A stretch of 64,000 bases of DNA from Roseovarius sp. SCSIO 43702 (lineage in GTDB: Bacteria > Pseudomonadota > Alphaproteobacteria > Rhodobacterales > Rhodobacteraceae), in the NCBI RefSeq assembly GCF_019599045.1, contig NZ_CP080623.1, forward strand, positions 1,696,501 to 1,760,500, written 5' to 3'. Made by a program: the position numbers and the translations under genes. The notes beneath the pieces are model-generated. The model searched no databases, was not told the DNA's origin, and saw only the letters and a list, made by a program, of their open reading frames with translations. Below, piece by piece: positions 9,657 to 19,681 of this stretch. Position 1 is the first letter of the stretch. The number at the start of each line of letters is the position of its first letter.

Positions 9657-10436
9657 ATGCCGCGTTACGAGACGATTACCTACGATCTTGGCGATGATGT
9701 CGCGATCATCACGCTCGACCGCCCCGACAGGATGAACGCGCTCAACGGACCCATGCGGGCCGAGTTGACCGATGCCGTCGGTCGTGCGGGCAAGGATGCG
9801 CGCGCGGTGGTCCTGACCGGGAATGGTAAGGCTTTCTGTTCGGGGCAGGATCTCGGGGATGGGGCGAGCGTTGCGTCGCTCGACCTCGAAGGTGTGCTCC
9901 GCGAGGAGTACGTGCCGCTTCTTCACGCCATCGGCACATGTCCCGTGCCCACGATCAGCGCGGTGAACGGTCCTGCGGCCGGGGCGGGGGCCAACCTCGC
10001 GCTGGCCGCCGACGTGGTGATCGCGTGCGAAAGCGCCTATTTTCTCCAGGCCTTCACCCGGATCGGCCTCATCCCGGATGCGGGCGGCACCTATTGGCTG
10101 CCGCGGCAGATGGGGGCGGCGAAGGCGATGGGGGCGGCGCTGTTCGCCGAGCCGATCAGCGCGCGGCAGGCGAGCGACTGGGGCATGATCTGGGAGGCGG
10201 TCCCCGACGAGAGGTTCGACGAGACTTGGCGCCGGCGCGCCGCGCAGCTCGCGAAGGGGCCGACAGCGGCCTATGCCGAGCTCAAGACCGCGATCCGCGC
10301 CACGTGGGAAAACGACCTGTCCGCGCAGCTCGAGCTGGAGGCGCGGCTGCAGGGAAAATGCGGCAAGACCCGCGATTTCCAGGAGGGGGTCGTCGCGTTC
10401 CTCGAAAAGCGCGAGGCGAGATACGAGGGGCGCTGA
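9657..10436 (+). CDS. Enoyl-CoA hydratase/isomerase family protein (PaaG-like)
   Basis: Crotonase-fold enzyme of 259 residues. The oxyanion-hole region reads GKAFCSGQDL (about residues 57-66) and the second active-site strand reads GLIPDAGGTYWLPR (about 136-149). The Asp-containing IPDAGG form is characteristic of PaaG, the 2-(1,2-epoxy-1,2-dihydrophenyl)acetyl-CoA isomerase of aerobic phenylacetate breakdown. Ordinary hydratases carry Glu residues at both positions. No other paa gene is nearby, so the substrate is uncertain. The open frame runs much further upstream through ccmH, but AGGGGAG before the ATG at 9657 and the homologous N-terminus support this start. The indolepyruvate oxidoreductase at the left edge also makes aryl-acetyl-CoA, which is suggestive only. 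Confidence 0.85.
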   Translation: MPRYETITYDLGDDVAIITLDRPDRMNALNGPMRAELTDAVGRAGKDARAVVLTGNGKAFCSGQDLGDGASVASLDLEGVLREEYVPLLHAIGTCPVPTISAVNGPAAGAGANLALAADVVIACESAYFLQAFTRIGLIPDAGGTYWLPRQMGAAKAMGAALFAEPISARQASDWGMIWEAVPDERFDETWRRRAAQLAKGPTAAYAELKTAIRATWENDLSAQLELEARLQGKCGKTRDFQEGVVAFLEKREARYEGR

Positions 10437-10451
10437 AAGCAGGTTTTCATG

Positions 10452-10485
10452 CCTCCGGCGGGGATATTTGGAGCAAGAAGAAGGG
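10452..10485 (+). repeat. Intergenic repeat, copy A (degenerate)
   Basis: First of three related intergenic elements in the window. It contains the core GGGGATATTT followed by GCAAGAAGAAGGG. The preceding bases (gaaagcaggttttc) look like a decayed version of the inverted repeat that is intact in the other two copies (34797-34869 and 39511-39584). It starts 15 nt after the stop of the crotonase gene and runs into the bidirectional terminator. Confidence 0.7.
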
Positions 10486-10512
10486 CGCCCGCGAGGAGCG
10501 CCCCTTGTTGTT
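10481..10512. terminator. Bidirectional terminator between the crotonase gene and gltA
   Basis: GGGCGC (10483-10488) pairs with GCGCCC (10498-10503) around a 9-nt loop and is followed by a T-rich CTTGTTGTTT on the plus strand. On the minus strand the flank is CTTCTTCTT. It lies between convergent genes ending at 10436 and 10525. Confidence 0.65.
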
Positions 10513-10524
10513 TCGCGTGATCGT

Positions 10525-11820
10525 TCAGCGGTTCTCGACGTCCACGTAGTCGCGCTTGGTCTCGCCCAGGTAGAGCTGGCGCGGGCGGCCGATCTTGAGT
10601 TGCGGATCGGCGATCATCTCTTTCCACTGCGAGATCCAGCCGATCGTGCGGCTCACGGCGAAGATGGGCGTGAACATCGAGGTCGGGAAGCCCATCGCCT
10701 CGAGAATGATGCCCGAGTAGAAATCGACGTTCGGGAAGAGCTTCTTCTCGACGAAATACTCGTCGGCAAGCGCCTGTTTCTCGAGCTCCTTGGCGACCTG
10801 GAGCGTCGGGTTGTCCTCGATGCCGAGGAGTTCGAGCACCTCGTCGGCGCTTTGCTTGAGCACTTTCGCGCGCGGGTCGAAATTCTTGTAGACGCGATGG
10901 CCGAAGCCCATGAGGCGGAACGGGTCGTTCTTGTCCTTGGCGCGGGCGATGTATTCTGGGATCTGGTCGACCGTCCCGATCTCCTGCAGCATCTCGAGAC
11001 AGGCCTGGTTCGCACCGCCATGCGCGGGCCCCCAGAGACAGGCGATCCCGGCCGCGATGCAGGCGAAGGGATTCGCGCCCGAGGAGGAGGCGAGCCGCAC
11101 CGTCGAAGTCGAGGCGTTCTGTTCGTGATCGGCGTGGAGCGTGAAGATGCGGTCCATCGCGCGGCTCAGGATCGGGTTGACCTCGTAATCCTCGGCGGGC
11201 ACGGCAAAGCACATGCGCAGGAAATTCGAGGCATAGTCGATATCGTTGCGCGGATAGACGAAGGGCTGACCGATCGTGTATTTGTAGGCCATCGACGCGA
11301 TGGTGGGCATCTTGGCGATCATGCGGATCGAGGCAACTTCGCGTTGCCACGGGTCGTTGATGTCGGTCGAGTCGTGGTAGAAGGCCGAGAGCGCGCCGAC
11401 CACGCCCACCATGATCGCCATCGGGTGCGCGTCGCGGCGGAAGCCCCGGAACAGGAAGTGCATCTGTTCGTGCAGCATCGTGTGCTTGGTCACGCGCTCT
11501 TCGAAATCCTCGAGCTGGGCGGCCGAGGGCAGGTCGCCGTAGAGAAGCAGGTAGCAGACTTCGAGAAAATGCGATTTCTCGGCAAGCTGGTCGATCGGGT
11601 AGCCGCGATGCAGAAGTTCGCCCTTTTCGCCGTCGATGAAGGTGATGGTACTGTCGCAGCTGGCGGTCGACGTGAAGCCCGGGTCGTAGGTGAACACGCC
11701 CGCGGTCGAGTAGAGCTTGCGGATGTCGATCACGTTGGGCCCGGCCGTGGGTGCGAAGATGGGCAGATCATATGTCTCGCCCTCGATCTCGAGCTTTGCC
11801 GTCTTGCCTGTGTCTGCCAT
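10525..11820 (-). CDS. gltA: Citrate synthase
   Basis: First committed TCA-cycle enzyme, condensing acetyl-CoA and oxaloacetate. It has 431 residues, the length of the hexameric, NADH-sensitive type II enzymes. The active-site histidines are visible in ADHEQNAST and [10 protein letters not shown] and the catalytic aspartate in NVDFYSG. The open frame continues 36 codons upstream, but [14 protein letters not shown] is the natural start and an excellent GGAGGAG lies just before the ATG at 11820. It is downstream of gltX on the same strand with an 82-nt gap, so it may have its own promoter there. Confidence 0.96.
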   Translation of the reverse strand: MADTGKTAKLEIEGETYDLPIFAPTAGPNVIDIRKLYSTAGVFTYDPGFTSTASCDSTITFIDGEKGELLHRGYPIDQLAEKSHFLEVCYLLLYGDLPSAAQLEDFEERVTKHTMLHEQMHFLFRGFRRDAHPMAIMVGVVGALSAFYHDSTDINDPWQREVASIRMIAKMPTIASMAYKYTIGQPFVYPRNDIDYASNFLRMCFAVPAEDYEVNPILSRAMDRIFTLHADHEQNASTSTVRLASSSGANPFACIAAGIACLWGPAHGGANQACLEMLQEIGTVDQIPEYIARAKDKNDPFRLMGFGHRVYKNFDPRAKVLKQSADEVLELLGIEDNPTLQVAKELEKQALADEYFVEKKLFPNVDFYSGIILEAMGFPTSMFTPIFAVSRTIGWISQWKEMIADPQLKIGRPRQLYLGETKRDYVDVENR

Positions 11821-11902
11821 CTTGTCTCCTCCGTGTGGGTCGATGCGCCGCCGCGAAAAGGGGCTCATCCGAATGTTTTTCGGGCGGTCAGGGTTCCCGG
11901 TA

Positions 11903-13312
11903 TCAGCCGGCCCCGGTCGCCGCGTCATCGAGACGCGCGATGGTTTCGTCGCGCCCCAGAACGAGCATCATGTCGAATACACTTGGTGTCGCGGTTCGGC
12001 CCGCGAGAGCCGCCCGCAGGGGGCCGGCCAGCTTGCCGAATTTCATGTCTCGTGCTTCGGCGGCGCCCTGACAGACAGCCTCGAGCGCCTCACGCGACCA
12101 CGTAGCATTTCGCAACTGCGGCGTCAATTCCGAGAGTATGCCACGGGATACCGAATCGAGCTGTGCAGCGGCTTTCTCGTCCGGCAGGACAGGGCGTGAC
12201 GTGAGGACGAAGTGCGCCTTTTCAATGAGTTCCGGGTAGGTCTTGGCGCGTTCCTTGAGGTGCGGCATCGCGGCCTCGAGACGCTCCAGCGTCACCTCGT
12301 CGGCGGGCGCTGTTTCCCTGCGGTCCATGAATTCGAGCAGATCACGCAGCAGTGCGGCATCGTCTGTCGCCGCGATGTGCTGACCGCAGATATTCTCGAG
12401 CTTCTTGAAGTCGAAGCGCGCGGGCGACTTGCCGATGCCGTCGAGCCCGAACCATTCCATTGCCTGCGCGTCGGTGAAGAACTCGTCGTCCCCGTGGCTC
12501 CAGCCCAGCCGCGCCAGGTAGTTGCGCATTCCAGCCGCCGGATAGCCCATGTCGCGATACTCCTCGACGCCGAGCGCGCCGTGCCGCTTGCTGAGCTTCT
12601 TGCCGTCGGGGCCATGGATGAGGGGAATGTGGGCATAGACGGGCAAAGGCCAGCCCATCGCTCGGTAGATCAGCATCTGTCGCGCGGCGTTGTTGAGATG
12701 GTCGTCGCCCCGGATCACGTGCGTGACGCCCATGTCGTGATCGTCAACGGCCACGGCCAGCATGTAGACCGGCGAGCCGTCCGAGCGCAGAAGCACCATG
12801 TCGTCGAGCTGATCATTGCGGATGGTCACGTCGCCCTGCACCTTGTCGGCGATGGTGGTTGCGCCGTCGCGCGGGGCCTTGATGCGGATGACATGCGGCG
12901 CGTCGGGATGCGTTGCGGGATCGGCATCGCGCCAGGGGCTCTGAAAGAGGGTCGAGCGACCCTCGGCGCGGGCGGCCTCGCGAAACGCCTCGATCTCCTC
13001 CTGGGTGGAGAAGCACTTGTAGGCCTCTCCCCGGGCCAGGAGCTCCTGCGCCACCTCGGCGTGGCGCTCTGCGCGGAGGGCCTGGCTCACGGCCTCGCCG
13101 TCATGGTCGAGCCCCATCCACGCAAGCCCGTCGAGGATGGCCTGCGTCGCCTCGGGAGTCGAGCGGGCGCGGTCGGTATCCTCGATCCGCAGTAGGAACC
13201 GCCCGCCGCGTCCGCGCGCGAAGAGCCAGTTGAAGAGCGCCGTGCGCGCGCCGCCGATATGCAGAAACCCGGTGGGCGACGGGGCGAAACGGGTGACGAC
13301 TTGGTCGGACAT
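11903..13312 (-). CDS. gltX: Glutamate--tRNA ligase
   Basis: Class I aminoacyl-tRNA synthetase charging tRNA-Glu. The 469-residue protein starts [15 protein letters not shown] and carries the HIGH-type motif as HIGG (residues 18-21) and the KMSKS-type motif as KKLSKRHG near residue 240. Length and motif spacing are standard. Many alphaproteobacteria keep two GltX paralogues and I cannot tell which this is. It is divergent from comEC across 81 nt that contain a near-consensus CtrA site. Confidence 0.95.
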   Translation of the reverse strand: MSDQVVTRFAPSPTGFLHIGGARTALFNWLFARGRGGRFLLRIEDTDRARSTPEATQAILDGLAWMGLDHDGEAVSQALRAERHAEVAQELLARGEAYKCFSTQEEIEAFREAARAEGRSTLFQSPWRDADPATHPDAPHVIRIKAPRDGATTIADKVQGDVTIRNDQLDDMVLLRSDGSPVYMLAVAVDDHDMGVTHVIRGDDHLNNAARQMLIYRAMGWPLPVYAHIPLIHGPDGKKLSKRHGALGVEEYRDMGYPAAGMRNYLARLGWSHGDDEFFTDAQAMEWFGLDGIGKSPARFDFKKLENICGQHIAATDDAALLRDLLEFMDRRETAPADEVTLERLEAAMPHLKERAKTYPELIEKAHFVLTSRPVLPDEKAAAQLDSVSRGILSELTPQLRNATWSREALEAVCQGAAEARDMKFGKLAGPLRAALAGRTATPSVFDMMLVLGRDETIARLDDAATGAG

Positions 13313-13321
13313 GGTCGGCCA

Positions 13322-13337
13322 TTAACCTTTCGGTAAC
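13322..13337. promoter_or_regulatory. CtrA-like site in the gltX/comEC intergenic region
   Basis: TTAA-CCTTTCG-GTAAC differs from the CtrA consensus TTAA-N7-TTAAC at a single base. It starts 10 nt upstream of the gltX start codon and ends 56 nt before the comEC GTG, so it could lie in the comEC promoter. Assignment rests on consensus match only. Confidence 0.45.
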
Positions 13338-13393
13338 GATGGGGAGGATAGCGTTTCATCCTGTCTATCTGGCCTCCCGAGGGGTGACAAGTC

Positions 13394-15427
13394 GTGGGCG
13401 CGGTAAGGGCCTTGCAGGACAATCTGGCGGCACAGCGCGGGCATATGTTCGGCTGGGTGCCGGTATGCCTCGCGGCGGGGATCGGGATCTACTTCTCGGT
13501 CCCGCAGGAAGTGCCGCAGGGTCTTCTGCTGGCTCTTTTCGGCGGCGGCCTGGGCGGGCTCGCGCTTGCCTTGCGGTTCCACCCGAGAGGTGCGCCGCTG
13601 GTGATCGGGGCAAGCCTCGTGGCGCTCGGGATCGCGCTTGCGGGACTGCGCGCGCATCACGTGGCCGAGCCGGTGCTGGGTTTTCGCTATTACGGGCCGG
13701 TCGAGGGGCGGATCGTGGCGATGGATCGTTCGGGCTCGGACGCGCTGCGGCTGACACTCGACCGGGTGGTCCTGTTCAACCTGCCGCCCGAGCGGACGCC
13801 GGCGCGCGTGCGCATCTCTCTGCATGGCGAGGGGGGCGGCACCGATCCGCGGCCCGGCTTGCGGATCCTGGCGACGGCACATCTGTCGCCGCCCGGCGGG
13901 CCGGTGGAGCCGGGCGGCTTCGACTTCCAGCGCCATGCCTGGTTCCAGCGGCTGGGCGCCGTGGGCTACACCCGCGTGCCGGTCCTGGCGCTCGAGCCGC
14001 CCGCGCGACGATGGAGCGCGTTCGGTGCGCGCGTGGCGCTTTCGAAACACGTGCAGGCGCGGCTTCCGGGCGAGGCGGGGGCCTTCGCGGCCGCGATCAT
14101 GACCGGGGACCGGGCCGGAATGGGGCAGGAGACGCTGCGTGCGCTTCGCGTGTCGAACCTCGCGCATCTGCTGGCGATTTCCGGGCTTCACATGGGGCTT
14201 CTGGCGGGGTTCGTCTTTGCGCTGGTGCGCCTCTGTCTCGTCGCGAGCTCCTGGGTGTCCCTGCGCGTGCCGGCCAAGAAGATCGCGGCCGGCGTGGCGC
14301 TTGGCGTCGCGGCGTTCTACCTGGCGCTGTCAGGCGGCAACGTGGCGACCGAGCGGGCCTTCATCATGGTGGCGGTGGTGCTTCTGGCCGTGATCTTCGA
14401 CCGGCGCGCGCTCAGCCTGCGGGCGGTGGCGCTGGCGGCCGTGATCGTGCTTGTCCTTCGGCCCGAGGCGCTTCTGGGTCCGGGGTTCCAGATGTCCTTC
14501 GCGGCGACCACGGCGCTCATCGCGGTCTTCGCGTGGCTGCGGGACCGGGACGCGTGGCTGGGGCCGCGATGGGTGCGCCCGGTGACGACGGTCTTCGTGT
14601 CGTCCTTGGTGGCCGGGGTGGCGACGGCGCCTTTCGCGGCGGCGCATTTCAACCAGATCGCGCATTTCGGCCTCGTGGCGAACCTGCTGAGCGTGCCGCT
14701 CATGGGGGCGCTGGTGATGCCGGCGGCGGTGATGAGCGTGTGCCTCATGCCGCTGGGCCTCGACTGGATCGCGCTCTGGGTCATGGGACAGGGGCTGGGC
14801 TGGATCCTCGGGGTGGCGCATTGGGTCGCGGGGCTCGACGGCGCGCGTGGCGTGGTGGTGAGCCCGGGCCCGCTGGTGCTCCCGATGCTGGCGGTGGGCG
14901 GGATGGTCCTGCTCCTTTGGCAGGGGCGCTCGCGCGTCATGGGGTTGGTGCCGATCCTCGCGGCCTTCTGGCTCTGGAGCGGGGCGGAACGGCCCGATGT
15001 GCTGATATCGGAGGACGGAAGTCTCGTCGGCGTCTTGACCGGGGACGGCCGCGCGCTGAGCAAGGCGCGGGGCGCGGGATTCGTGGCGCTGAACTGGCTC
15101 GAGAACGATGGGGACAGGGCCGATCAGGCCACGGCCTCGGCTCGGTGGACGGGGCGCGGGACGTTCGGGGGCATCGCGATCACCGCCCTTGCGGGCAAGC
15201 GCGACGTCGCGGCGTTCGCGGGTTGTGACGCGGGGGAGATCGTGGTGATGGGGCACGAACCCGACCCGCCGCTCGGGCCGGTGGCGTGCCGCGTGATCGC
15301 ACCTTCGGAATTACGCGCCACGGGTGCGGTCTCGCTCGCCTTCAAGGCGGGGGAGGTCCGAATAACGACCGCGCGCCAAAGATCTGGCGCGCGGCTCTGG
15401 AATAGCAAAGCGCTCCGGGCTCAGTAG
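13394..15427 (+). CDS. comEC: ComEC/Rec2-family DNA uptake channel protein
   Basis: Polytopic inner-membrane protein predicted to pass single-stranded DNA into the cytoplasm. It has 677 residues: N-terminal hydrophobic segments and a DUF4131-like soluble part. The Competence core follows, with [15 protein letters not shown] near residue 256 and [12 protein letters not shown] near 315, then further helices to about residue 535. The last ~140 residues show no HxHxDH metal motif, so the beta-lactamase-like nuclease domain of longer ComECs is absent or degenerate. An in-frame TGA three codons upstream restricts the start to the GTG at 13394 or later. Family members in R. capsulatus are needed for GTA DNA uptake. 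The 3' end overlaps lexA tail-to-tail by 7 nt. Confidence 0.9.
   Translation: MGAVRALQDNLAAQRGHMFGWVPVCLAAGIGIYFSVPQEVPQGLLLALFGGGLGGLALALRFHPRGAPLVIGASLVALGIALAGLRAHHVAEPVLGFRYYGPVEGRIVAMDRSGSDALRLTLDRVVLFNLPPERTPARVRISLHGEGGGTDPRPGLRILATAHLSPPGGPVEPGGFDFQRHAWFQRLGAVGYTRVPVLALEPPARRWSAFGARVALSKHVQARLPGEAGAFAAAIMTGDRAGMGQETLRALRVSNLAHLLAISGLHMGLLAGFVFALVRLCLVASSWVSLRVPAKKIAAGVALGVAAFYLALSGGNVATERAFIMVAVVLLAVIFDRRALSLRAVALAAVIVLVLRPEALLGPGFQMSFAATTALIAVFAWLRDRDAWLGPRWVRPVTTVFVSSLVAGVATAPFAAAHFNQIAHFGLVANLLSVPLMGALVMPAAVMSVCLMPLGLDWIALWVMGQGLGWILGVAHWVAGLDGARGVVVSPGPLVLPMLAVGGMVLLLWQGRSRVMGLVPILAAFWLWSGAERPDVLISEDGSLVGVLTGDGRALSKARGAGFVALNWLENDGDRADQATASARWTGRGTFGGIAITALAGKRDVAAFAGCDAGEIVVMGHEPDPPLGPVACRVIAPSELRATGAVSLAFKAGEVRITTARQRSGARLWNSKALRAQ
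15369..15394 (-). terminator. Hairpin inside the comEC 3' end, probable lexA terminator
   Basis: A perfect 10-bp inverted repeat, CCGCGCGCCA / TGGCGCGCGG with a 6-nt loop, lies within the last codons of comEC and about 27 nt beyond the lexA stop on the minus strand. The minus-strand flank after the stem is TCGTTATT, a weak U-tract. The two genes overlap tail-to-tail, so a lexA terminator has to fall inside comEC. Confidence 0.5.
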
Positions 15428-16119
15428 GTGCGGATGAGACCCACGAGACGGCCCTGCACCTTGACCTTGTCATCGGGCAGGACGCGGGTTTCGTAGGCCG
15501 GGTTCGCGGCTTCGAGCGCGATGGCGTTGCCACGGCGGAAGAAGCGCTTGAGTGTCGCCTCCTGATCCTCGACCAGTGCCACGACGATGTCGCCGTTGTC
15601 GGCGGTCGAGGTTTCGCGGATGACCACCACGTCGCCATCGTTGATACCCGCGTCGATCATCGAATCGCCCTTCACCTCGAGCGCGTAATGATTGCCCTGG
15701 CCGCTGACCATCGCGCCGGGCACGGCCACGTTGCGCGAGGCATGGGCGATTGCCTCGATCGGGACACCGGCGGCGATACGGCCCATGAGCGGAAGCTCGA
15801 GCGCGTGGACCTCGACCGGCTGGGCATTGGCGGGTTGCGGCGCGTCGGGGCGGTCCCCGTCGATCACGCGGGGCTGAAAGCCGTGGGCGGCGGCGCCACC
15901 GAGGCTCTCGGGGAGTTTGACGATCTCGAGCGCACGCGCGCGATGCGCGAGGCGGCGGATGAAGCCCCGCTCCTCGAGCGCGGTGATGAGGCGATGGATG
16001 CCCGATTTGGAGCGCAGATCGAGCGCTTCCTTCATCTCGTCGAAACTGGGCGGGACGCCGTCACGCTGCACGCGCTTGTTGATGTATTCCAGCAAATCCA
16101 GCTGTTTTCTCGTCAGCAT
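15421..16119 (-). CDS. lexA: SOS response repressor LexA
   Basis: Transcriptional repressor of the DNA-damage response, inactivated by RecA-stimulated self-cleavage. It has 232 residues with an N-terminal winged helix (about 1-65). The linker contains the Ala-Gly cleavage bond at A117-G118 in RIAAGVP, and the peptidase dyad is S153 (KGDSMIDAG) and K191 (ATLKRF). The long linker is typical of alphaproteobacterial LexA. A strong GGAGG precedes the ATG. Its own promoter carries a perfect SOS box, so the gene is autoregulated. It follows moeA on the same strand but is separated by that promoter. Confidence 0.97.
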   Translation of the reverse strand: MLTRKQLDLLEYINKRVQRDGVPPSFDEMKEALDLRSKSGIHRLITALEERGFIRRLAHRARALEIVKLPESLGGAAAHGFQPRVIDGDRPDAPQPANAQPVEVHALELPLMGRIAAGVPIEAIAHASRNVAVPGAMVSGQGNHYALEVKGDSMIDAGINDGDVVVIRETSTADNGDIVVALVEDQEATLKRFFRRGNAIALEAANPAYETRVLPDDKVKVQGRLVGLIRTY

Positions 16120-16152
16120 CCGCCCCTCCGTCGGAAATGTAATTTGCGGTTT

Positions 16153-16181
16153 GTTCTACGCATGTTCTCGTTTTGTGTCAA
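16153..16181 (-). promoter_or_regulatory. lexA promoter with overlapping SOS box
   Basis: Read on the minus strand: a perfect TTGACA -35 (16176-16181), a 17-nt spacer and a TAGAAC -10 (16153-16158). The SOS box GAAC-N7-GAAC occupies 16153-16167, so its downstream half-site is the last four bases of the -10. LexA binding would block RNA polymerase directly, which is autorepression of lexA. Confidence 0.88.
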
Positions 16182-16201
16182 CACTTGCGCACCTGGCGCG
16201 G

Positions 16202-17374
16202 TCAGAGCGGCAGATACTCGACCTCGGCCCCGGCATCGCGGGCCGGGTCCTGCGGGGGGCGAACAAGGAGCGCGTTGGCGTCGGCGAGCACGGTCAGGAG
16301 CGCGCTGTCCTGGTGGTCATGGGCGCGGATGCGTCCGTCCTCGACGCGGGCGCGCATGTAGTGCTCGCGCGGGCCGTTTTGGGCGAGCGGCGCGGCGAGG
16401 GTTGCGCGCTGGCGGGGTGCGGGCGCGGCCGGGAGGCCCTGCATCGCGCGGATCACCGGGGCGAGGAAAACGTGACCGCAGACCATGGCCGAGACGGGAT
16501 TGCCGGGCAGGCCGATCATCGCGGCTTCTCCCATCCGGCCCGCCATGAGCGGCTTTCCGGGGCGCATGGCGATCTTGTAGAAGCTGCGATCGAGCCCGAG
16601 GCTTTGAGCCACCGGGCCGACAAGGTCGTGATCGCCCACGGAGGCACCGCCGATGGTGACCACAAGGTCAGCGCCCCGCGCAAGATCGAAGGCCATCCGC
16701 AGCGAAGCCTCGCTGTCGCGCGCGATCGGAAGAAGCCGCGGTTCCGCACCAAGTTCGGCCAGTAAGGCCTTGAGCCCGAAGGAGTTCGAGGCGATGATCT
16801 GATCGGGGCCGGGGCTCTCGCCGGGCATGACAAGCTCGTCGCCGGTGGCCATGATCGCGACGGTGGGCCGCGCGTGGACCGGCACCTCGGCCACGTTCAT
16901 CGCCGCGAGAAGCGCCACCTCCGACGGACCGAGCCTGCGGGGCGCGTCCATCGTGGCACCGGCCGCGAAATCGGCGCCCGCGGGGCGGACATGGGTCTTG
17001 TCGTCGAGGGTCTGGCCCAGCGCCACCATCTCGCCGTCGCGCGTCACGTCCTCCTGGATCACCACGCGATCGGTGCCCTCGGGCATGGGGGCGCCGGTGA
17101 AGATGCGCACGCATTCGCCATCGCCCACGCGCCCCTCGAAACGCCGACCTGCCGCCGCTTCGCCGATCACCCGAAGGTGCGCGCCGGGGCGGGCGGCGGA
17201 CGCGGCGAGGGCGTAGCCGTCCATCGCGGAACAGGAAAAGGGGGGCTGAGCGCGGCTGGCCGAGACCGGGCGGGCAAGCACGCGGCCCGACGCCTTGCGC
17301 AGGTCGACGAGTTCCGCCGCGGTCGGGGAGACGAGCGCGAAAAGTTCGGACAGCGCTTGCTCGACCGGTATCAT
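16202..17374 (-). CDS. moeA: Molybdopterin molybdenumtransferase
   Basis: Last step of molybdenum cofactor synthesis: insertion of molybdate into adenylylated molybdopterin. The 390-residue protein starts [15 protein letters not shown], has the family motif SAMDGYAL near residue 49, and GGASVGDHD near residue 243 in the MPT-binding domain. Length is that of the standard enzyme. Its start overlaps the moaC stop by 4 nt (ATGA), making it the last gene of the trpG-trpD-trpC-moaC-moeA run. Confidence 0.95.
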   Translation of the reverse strand: MIPVEQALSELFALVSPTAAELVDLRKASGRVLARPVSASRAQPPFSCSAMDGYALAASAARPGAHLRVIGEAAAGRRFEGRVGDGECVRIFTGAPMPEGTDRVVIQEDVTRDGEMVALGQTLDDKTHVRPAGADFAAGATMDAPRRLGPSEVALLAAMNVAEVPVHARPTVAIMATGDELVMPGESPGPDQIIASNSFGLKALLAELGAEPRLLPIARDSEASLRMAFDLARGADLVVTIGGASVGDHDLVGPVAQSLGLDRSFYKIAMRPGKPLMAGRMGEAAMIGLPGNPVSAMVCGHVFLAPVIRAMQGLPAAPAPRQRATLAAPLAQNGPREHYMRARVEDGRIRAHDHQDSALLTVLADANALLVRPPQDPARDAGAEVEYLPL

Positions 17375-17847
17375 TTCGCCTCGTAACGGCCTGATTTTCC
17401 GCCGTCTTTCAGCACGACCCGGATGCCGCCGAGTTCCATCGCGCGATCGACCGCCTTGAGCATGTCGTAGACCGTCAGCGCGGCGGTGCTCACCGCGGTC
17501 AGCGCCTCCATCTCGACGCCGGTCTGGCCGGAGGTCTTGACCGTCGCCTCGATCCGCACGCCGGGCATCTCGGCGTCGAGGGTGAGGTCGAGCGCGACCT
17601 TGGTGATGGGCAACGGGTGACAGAGCGGCACGAGATCCGCCGTGCGCTTGGCGCCCATGATCCCGGCCAGCCGGGCAACGCCCAGAACGTCGCCTTTCTT
17701 CGCGCGGCCTTCGGCAAGGATTTCAAAGGTTTCGCGCGCCATCTTCACGTGGCCGCGCGCGCTGGCCACGCGGGCCGTCACCGGCTTGTCGGACACGTCG
17801 ACCATGTGGGCATGGCCCTCGGCGTCGAAATGGGTGAGCCCCGCCAT
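17371..17847 (-). CDS. moaC: Cyclic pyranopterin monophosphate synthase
   Basis: Acts with MoaA to convert GTP-derived 3',8-cyclo-GTP into cyclic pyranopterin monophosphate, the first molybdenum cofactor intermediate. The 158-residue protein begins [11 protein letters not shown] and carries the signatures [14 protein letters not shown] (about residues 64-77) and [11 protein letters not shown] (about 110-120). The open frame extends 32 codons upstream into trpC, but that part is trpC in another frame. The ATG at 17847 shares one base with the trpC stop (TGATG), which argues for coupled translation. Confidence 0.95.
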   Translation of the reverse strand: MAGLTHFDAEGHAHMVDVSDKPVTARVASARGHVKMARETFEILAEGRAKKGDVLGVARLAGIMGAKRTADLVPLCHPLPITKVALDLTLDAEMPGVRIEATVKTSGQTGVEMEALTAVSTAALTVYDMLKAVDRAMELGGIRVVLKDGGKSGRYEAK

Positions 17848-18662
17848 CAGAACCCGCCGGCGCGAAGCGGATCGGCCAGGATGGCGCGGGTGGCGGCGGT
17901 CACGTCGGGCTGACGCATGAGAGATTCCCCGATGAGGAAGCAACGGGCGCCATACATCGCCATCTCGGCCAGTTCCTTGGGGCTGTTGAGGCCGCTTTCG
18001 CAGACGATGATCTTGCCGGCGGGCACCTGCTTGGCGAGCTTGCGGGTCACGTCGAGCGAGGTTTCGAAGGTGTGAAGGTCGCGGTTGTTGATGCCCAGAA
18101 GCTTCGACTCGAGCAGCGCGGCGCGATCCAGTTCCTCCTGGTTGTGAACCTCGACGAGAACGTCCATGTCGTGCGTCATGGCGGTCTCCTCGAGGGCCGC
18201 CGCCTCGTCGTCGGTGACGCTTGCCATGACGATCAGGATGGCGTCGGCGCCGAGCGCGCGGGCCTCGATCACCTGGTAGGGGTCATACATGAAATCCTTG
18301 CGCAGCACGGGCAGGTCGCAGGCGTCGCGGGCCTCGGTCAGGTACTTCTTGGCGCCCTGGAAACTGGGGGTATCGGTCAGCACCGAGAGGCAGGCCGCGC
18401 CACCGTCCTCGTAGGCCCGGGCAAGGGTGGCGGGGTCGAAATCCTCGCGGATGAGGCCCTTGGAGGGGCTCGCCTTCTTGATCTCGGCGATGAGCCCGTA
18501 GCCCTCCTTGGAGGCGGCGAGGAGCGCGTCGGCGAAGCCGCGCGGCGGCGAGGCCGCGGCGGCGGCGGACAGGAGCGCCTCAACGGGTCTCTCGGCCTTG
18601 TCGGCCTCGATCTCCCGGAGCTTGTAGGCCTTGATCTTCTCGAGGATGGTCGGGGTGCTCAT
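17847..18662 (-). CDS. trpC: Indole-3-glycerol phosphate synthase
   Basis: Tryptophan pathway enzyme closing the indole ring from CdRP. It is a TIM-barrel protein of 271 residues, starting [14 protein letters not shown]. It has the conserved [12 protein letters not shown] strand (about residues 58-69), [11 protein letters not shown] (about 118-128), [10 protein letters not shown] (about 186-195) and ESGL near 225. It is the monofunctional form, with no fused PRA isomerase. It overlaps trpD by 4 nt upstream and moaC by 1 nt downstream. Confidence 0.96.
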   Translation of the reverse strand: MSTPTILEKIKAYKLREIEADKAERPVEALLSAAAAASPPRGFADALLAASKEGYGLIAEIKKASPSKGLIREDFDPATLARAYEDGGAACLSVLTDTPSFQGAKKYLTEARDACDLPVLRKDFMYDPYQVIEARALGADAILIVMASVTDDEAAALEETAMTHDMDVLVEVHNQEELDRAALLESKLLGINNRDLHTFETSLDVTRKLAKQVPAGKIIVCESGLNSPKELAEMAMYGARCFLIGESLMRQPDVTAATRAILADPLRAGGF

Positions 18663-19681
18663 GGGGCCTCCGATGTGATCTGTGCAAGCTCCGCCACCTT
18701 TCGGCGCGCGGTGCCGCTGTCGATGCTTTCTCGCGCGATTTCAACACCTTCGGAGAGGGTCTTCGCGTGGTCTGCAACAAGAAGCGCGGCGGCGGAATTG
18801 AGGAGAACGGCGTCGCGATAGGCGCCTGCCTCGCCGTCGAGAAGGGCGCGGAAGGCATGGGCGTTCTCGGAGGGCGTGCCGCCGAGAATGTCCTCGAAAG
18901 GATGCACGGGCAGGCCCGCCTCCTCGGGGTGGGTCTCGATGTCGCGGATCGTGCCGTCGCGGTCGAGCGCGGAGACCCAGCTCTTGCCGGTGATGGTCAA
19001 CTCGTCGGTGCCGTCGCTGCCATGGACGAGCCACGCGGCCTCGGATCCGAGCCGCGCGAGGGTTTCGGCCATGGGGCGGATGAGATCGCGGGAGAAGGCG
19101 CCGGTGAGCTGGCGCTTGGCGCCGGCGGGATTGGTGAGCGGGCCGAGGATGTTGAAGATCGTGCGGACGCCGAGCTCGGCGCGGACGGGGCCGACATGGG
19201 CCATAGCCGGGTGGTGCATGGGCGCCATCATGAAGGCGATGCCGGTCTTTTCCAGAGCCTTTTCAACCACATCCGGGCCGATCATCACGTTGATCCCCAT
19301 CTCGGTCAGGGCGTCCGCCGCGCCGGATTTCGAGCTGAGGTTGCGGTTGCCGTGCTTGGCCACGCAGACGCCCGCGCCCGCCACGACGAAGGCCGCGGCG
19401 GTCGAGATGTTGAGCGTCCCCTTGCCGTCGCCGCCGGTGCCGACGATGTCCATCGCACCTTCGGGCGCGCGGACGTGGCGACACTTGGCGCGCATGACGG
19501 CAGCGGCGGCGGCGTATTCGTCGACCGTTTCGCCGCGCGTGCGCAGCGCCATCAGGAAGCCGCCCATCTGGGCCGGCGTCGCCTCGCCCTCGAAGAGGAT
19601 CTGGAACGCCCTCTCGGCCTCGGCGCGCGAAAGCGGGCGGTCGGCGGCGGCGCCGATGAGCGTTTTCAGCGCGTCGCTCAT
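18659..19681 (-). CDS. trpD: Anthranilate phosphoribosyltransferase
   Basis: Second step of tryptophan synthesis, joining anthranilate to PRPP. It has 340 residues with the PRPP/glycine-rich loop [17 protein letters not shown] (about residues 78-94) and [15 protein letters not shown] (about 109-123), both diagnostic. A family N-terminal helical domain and a standard C-terminus are present. It overlaps trpG and trpC by 4 nt each, so the three enzymes are likely made in balance. Confidence 0.96.
   Translation of the reverse strand: MSDALKTLIGAAADRPLSRAEAERAFQILFEGEATPAQMGGFLMALRTRGETVDEYAAAAAVMRAKCRHVRAPEGAMDIVGTGGDGKGTLNISTAAAFVVAGAGVCVAKHGNRNLSSKSGAADALTEMGINVMIGPDVVEKALEKTGIAFMMAPMHHPAMAHVGPVRAELGVRTIFNILGPLTNPAGAKRQLTGAFSRDLIRPMAETLARLGSEAAWLVHGSDGTDELTITGKSWVSALDRDGTIRDIETHPEEAGLPVHPFEDILGGTPSENAHAFRALLDGEAGAYRDAVLLNSAAALLVADHAKTLSEGVEIARESIDSGTARRKVAELAQITSEAP

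Noticed and set aside
12212..13195. Plus-strand open frame antisense to gltX
   Set aside because: A composition shadow of gltX with a repetitive basic and Gly/Val-rich translation and no start signal.
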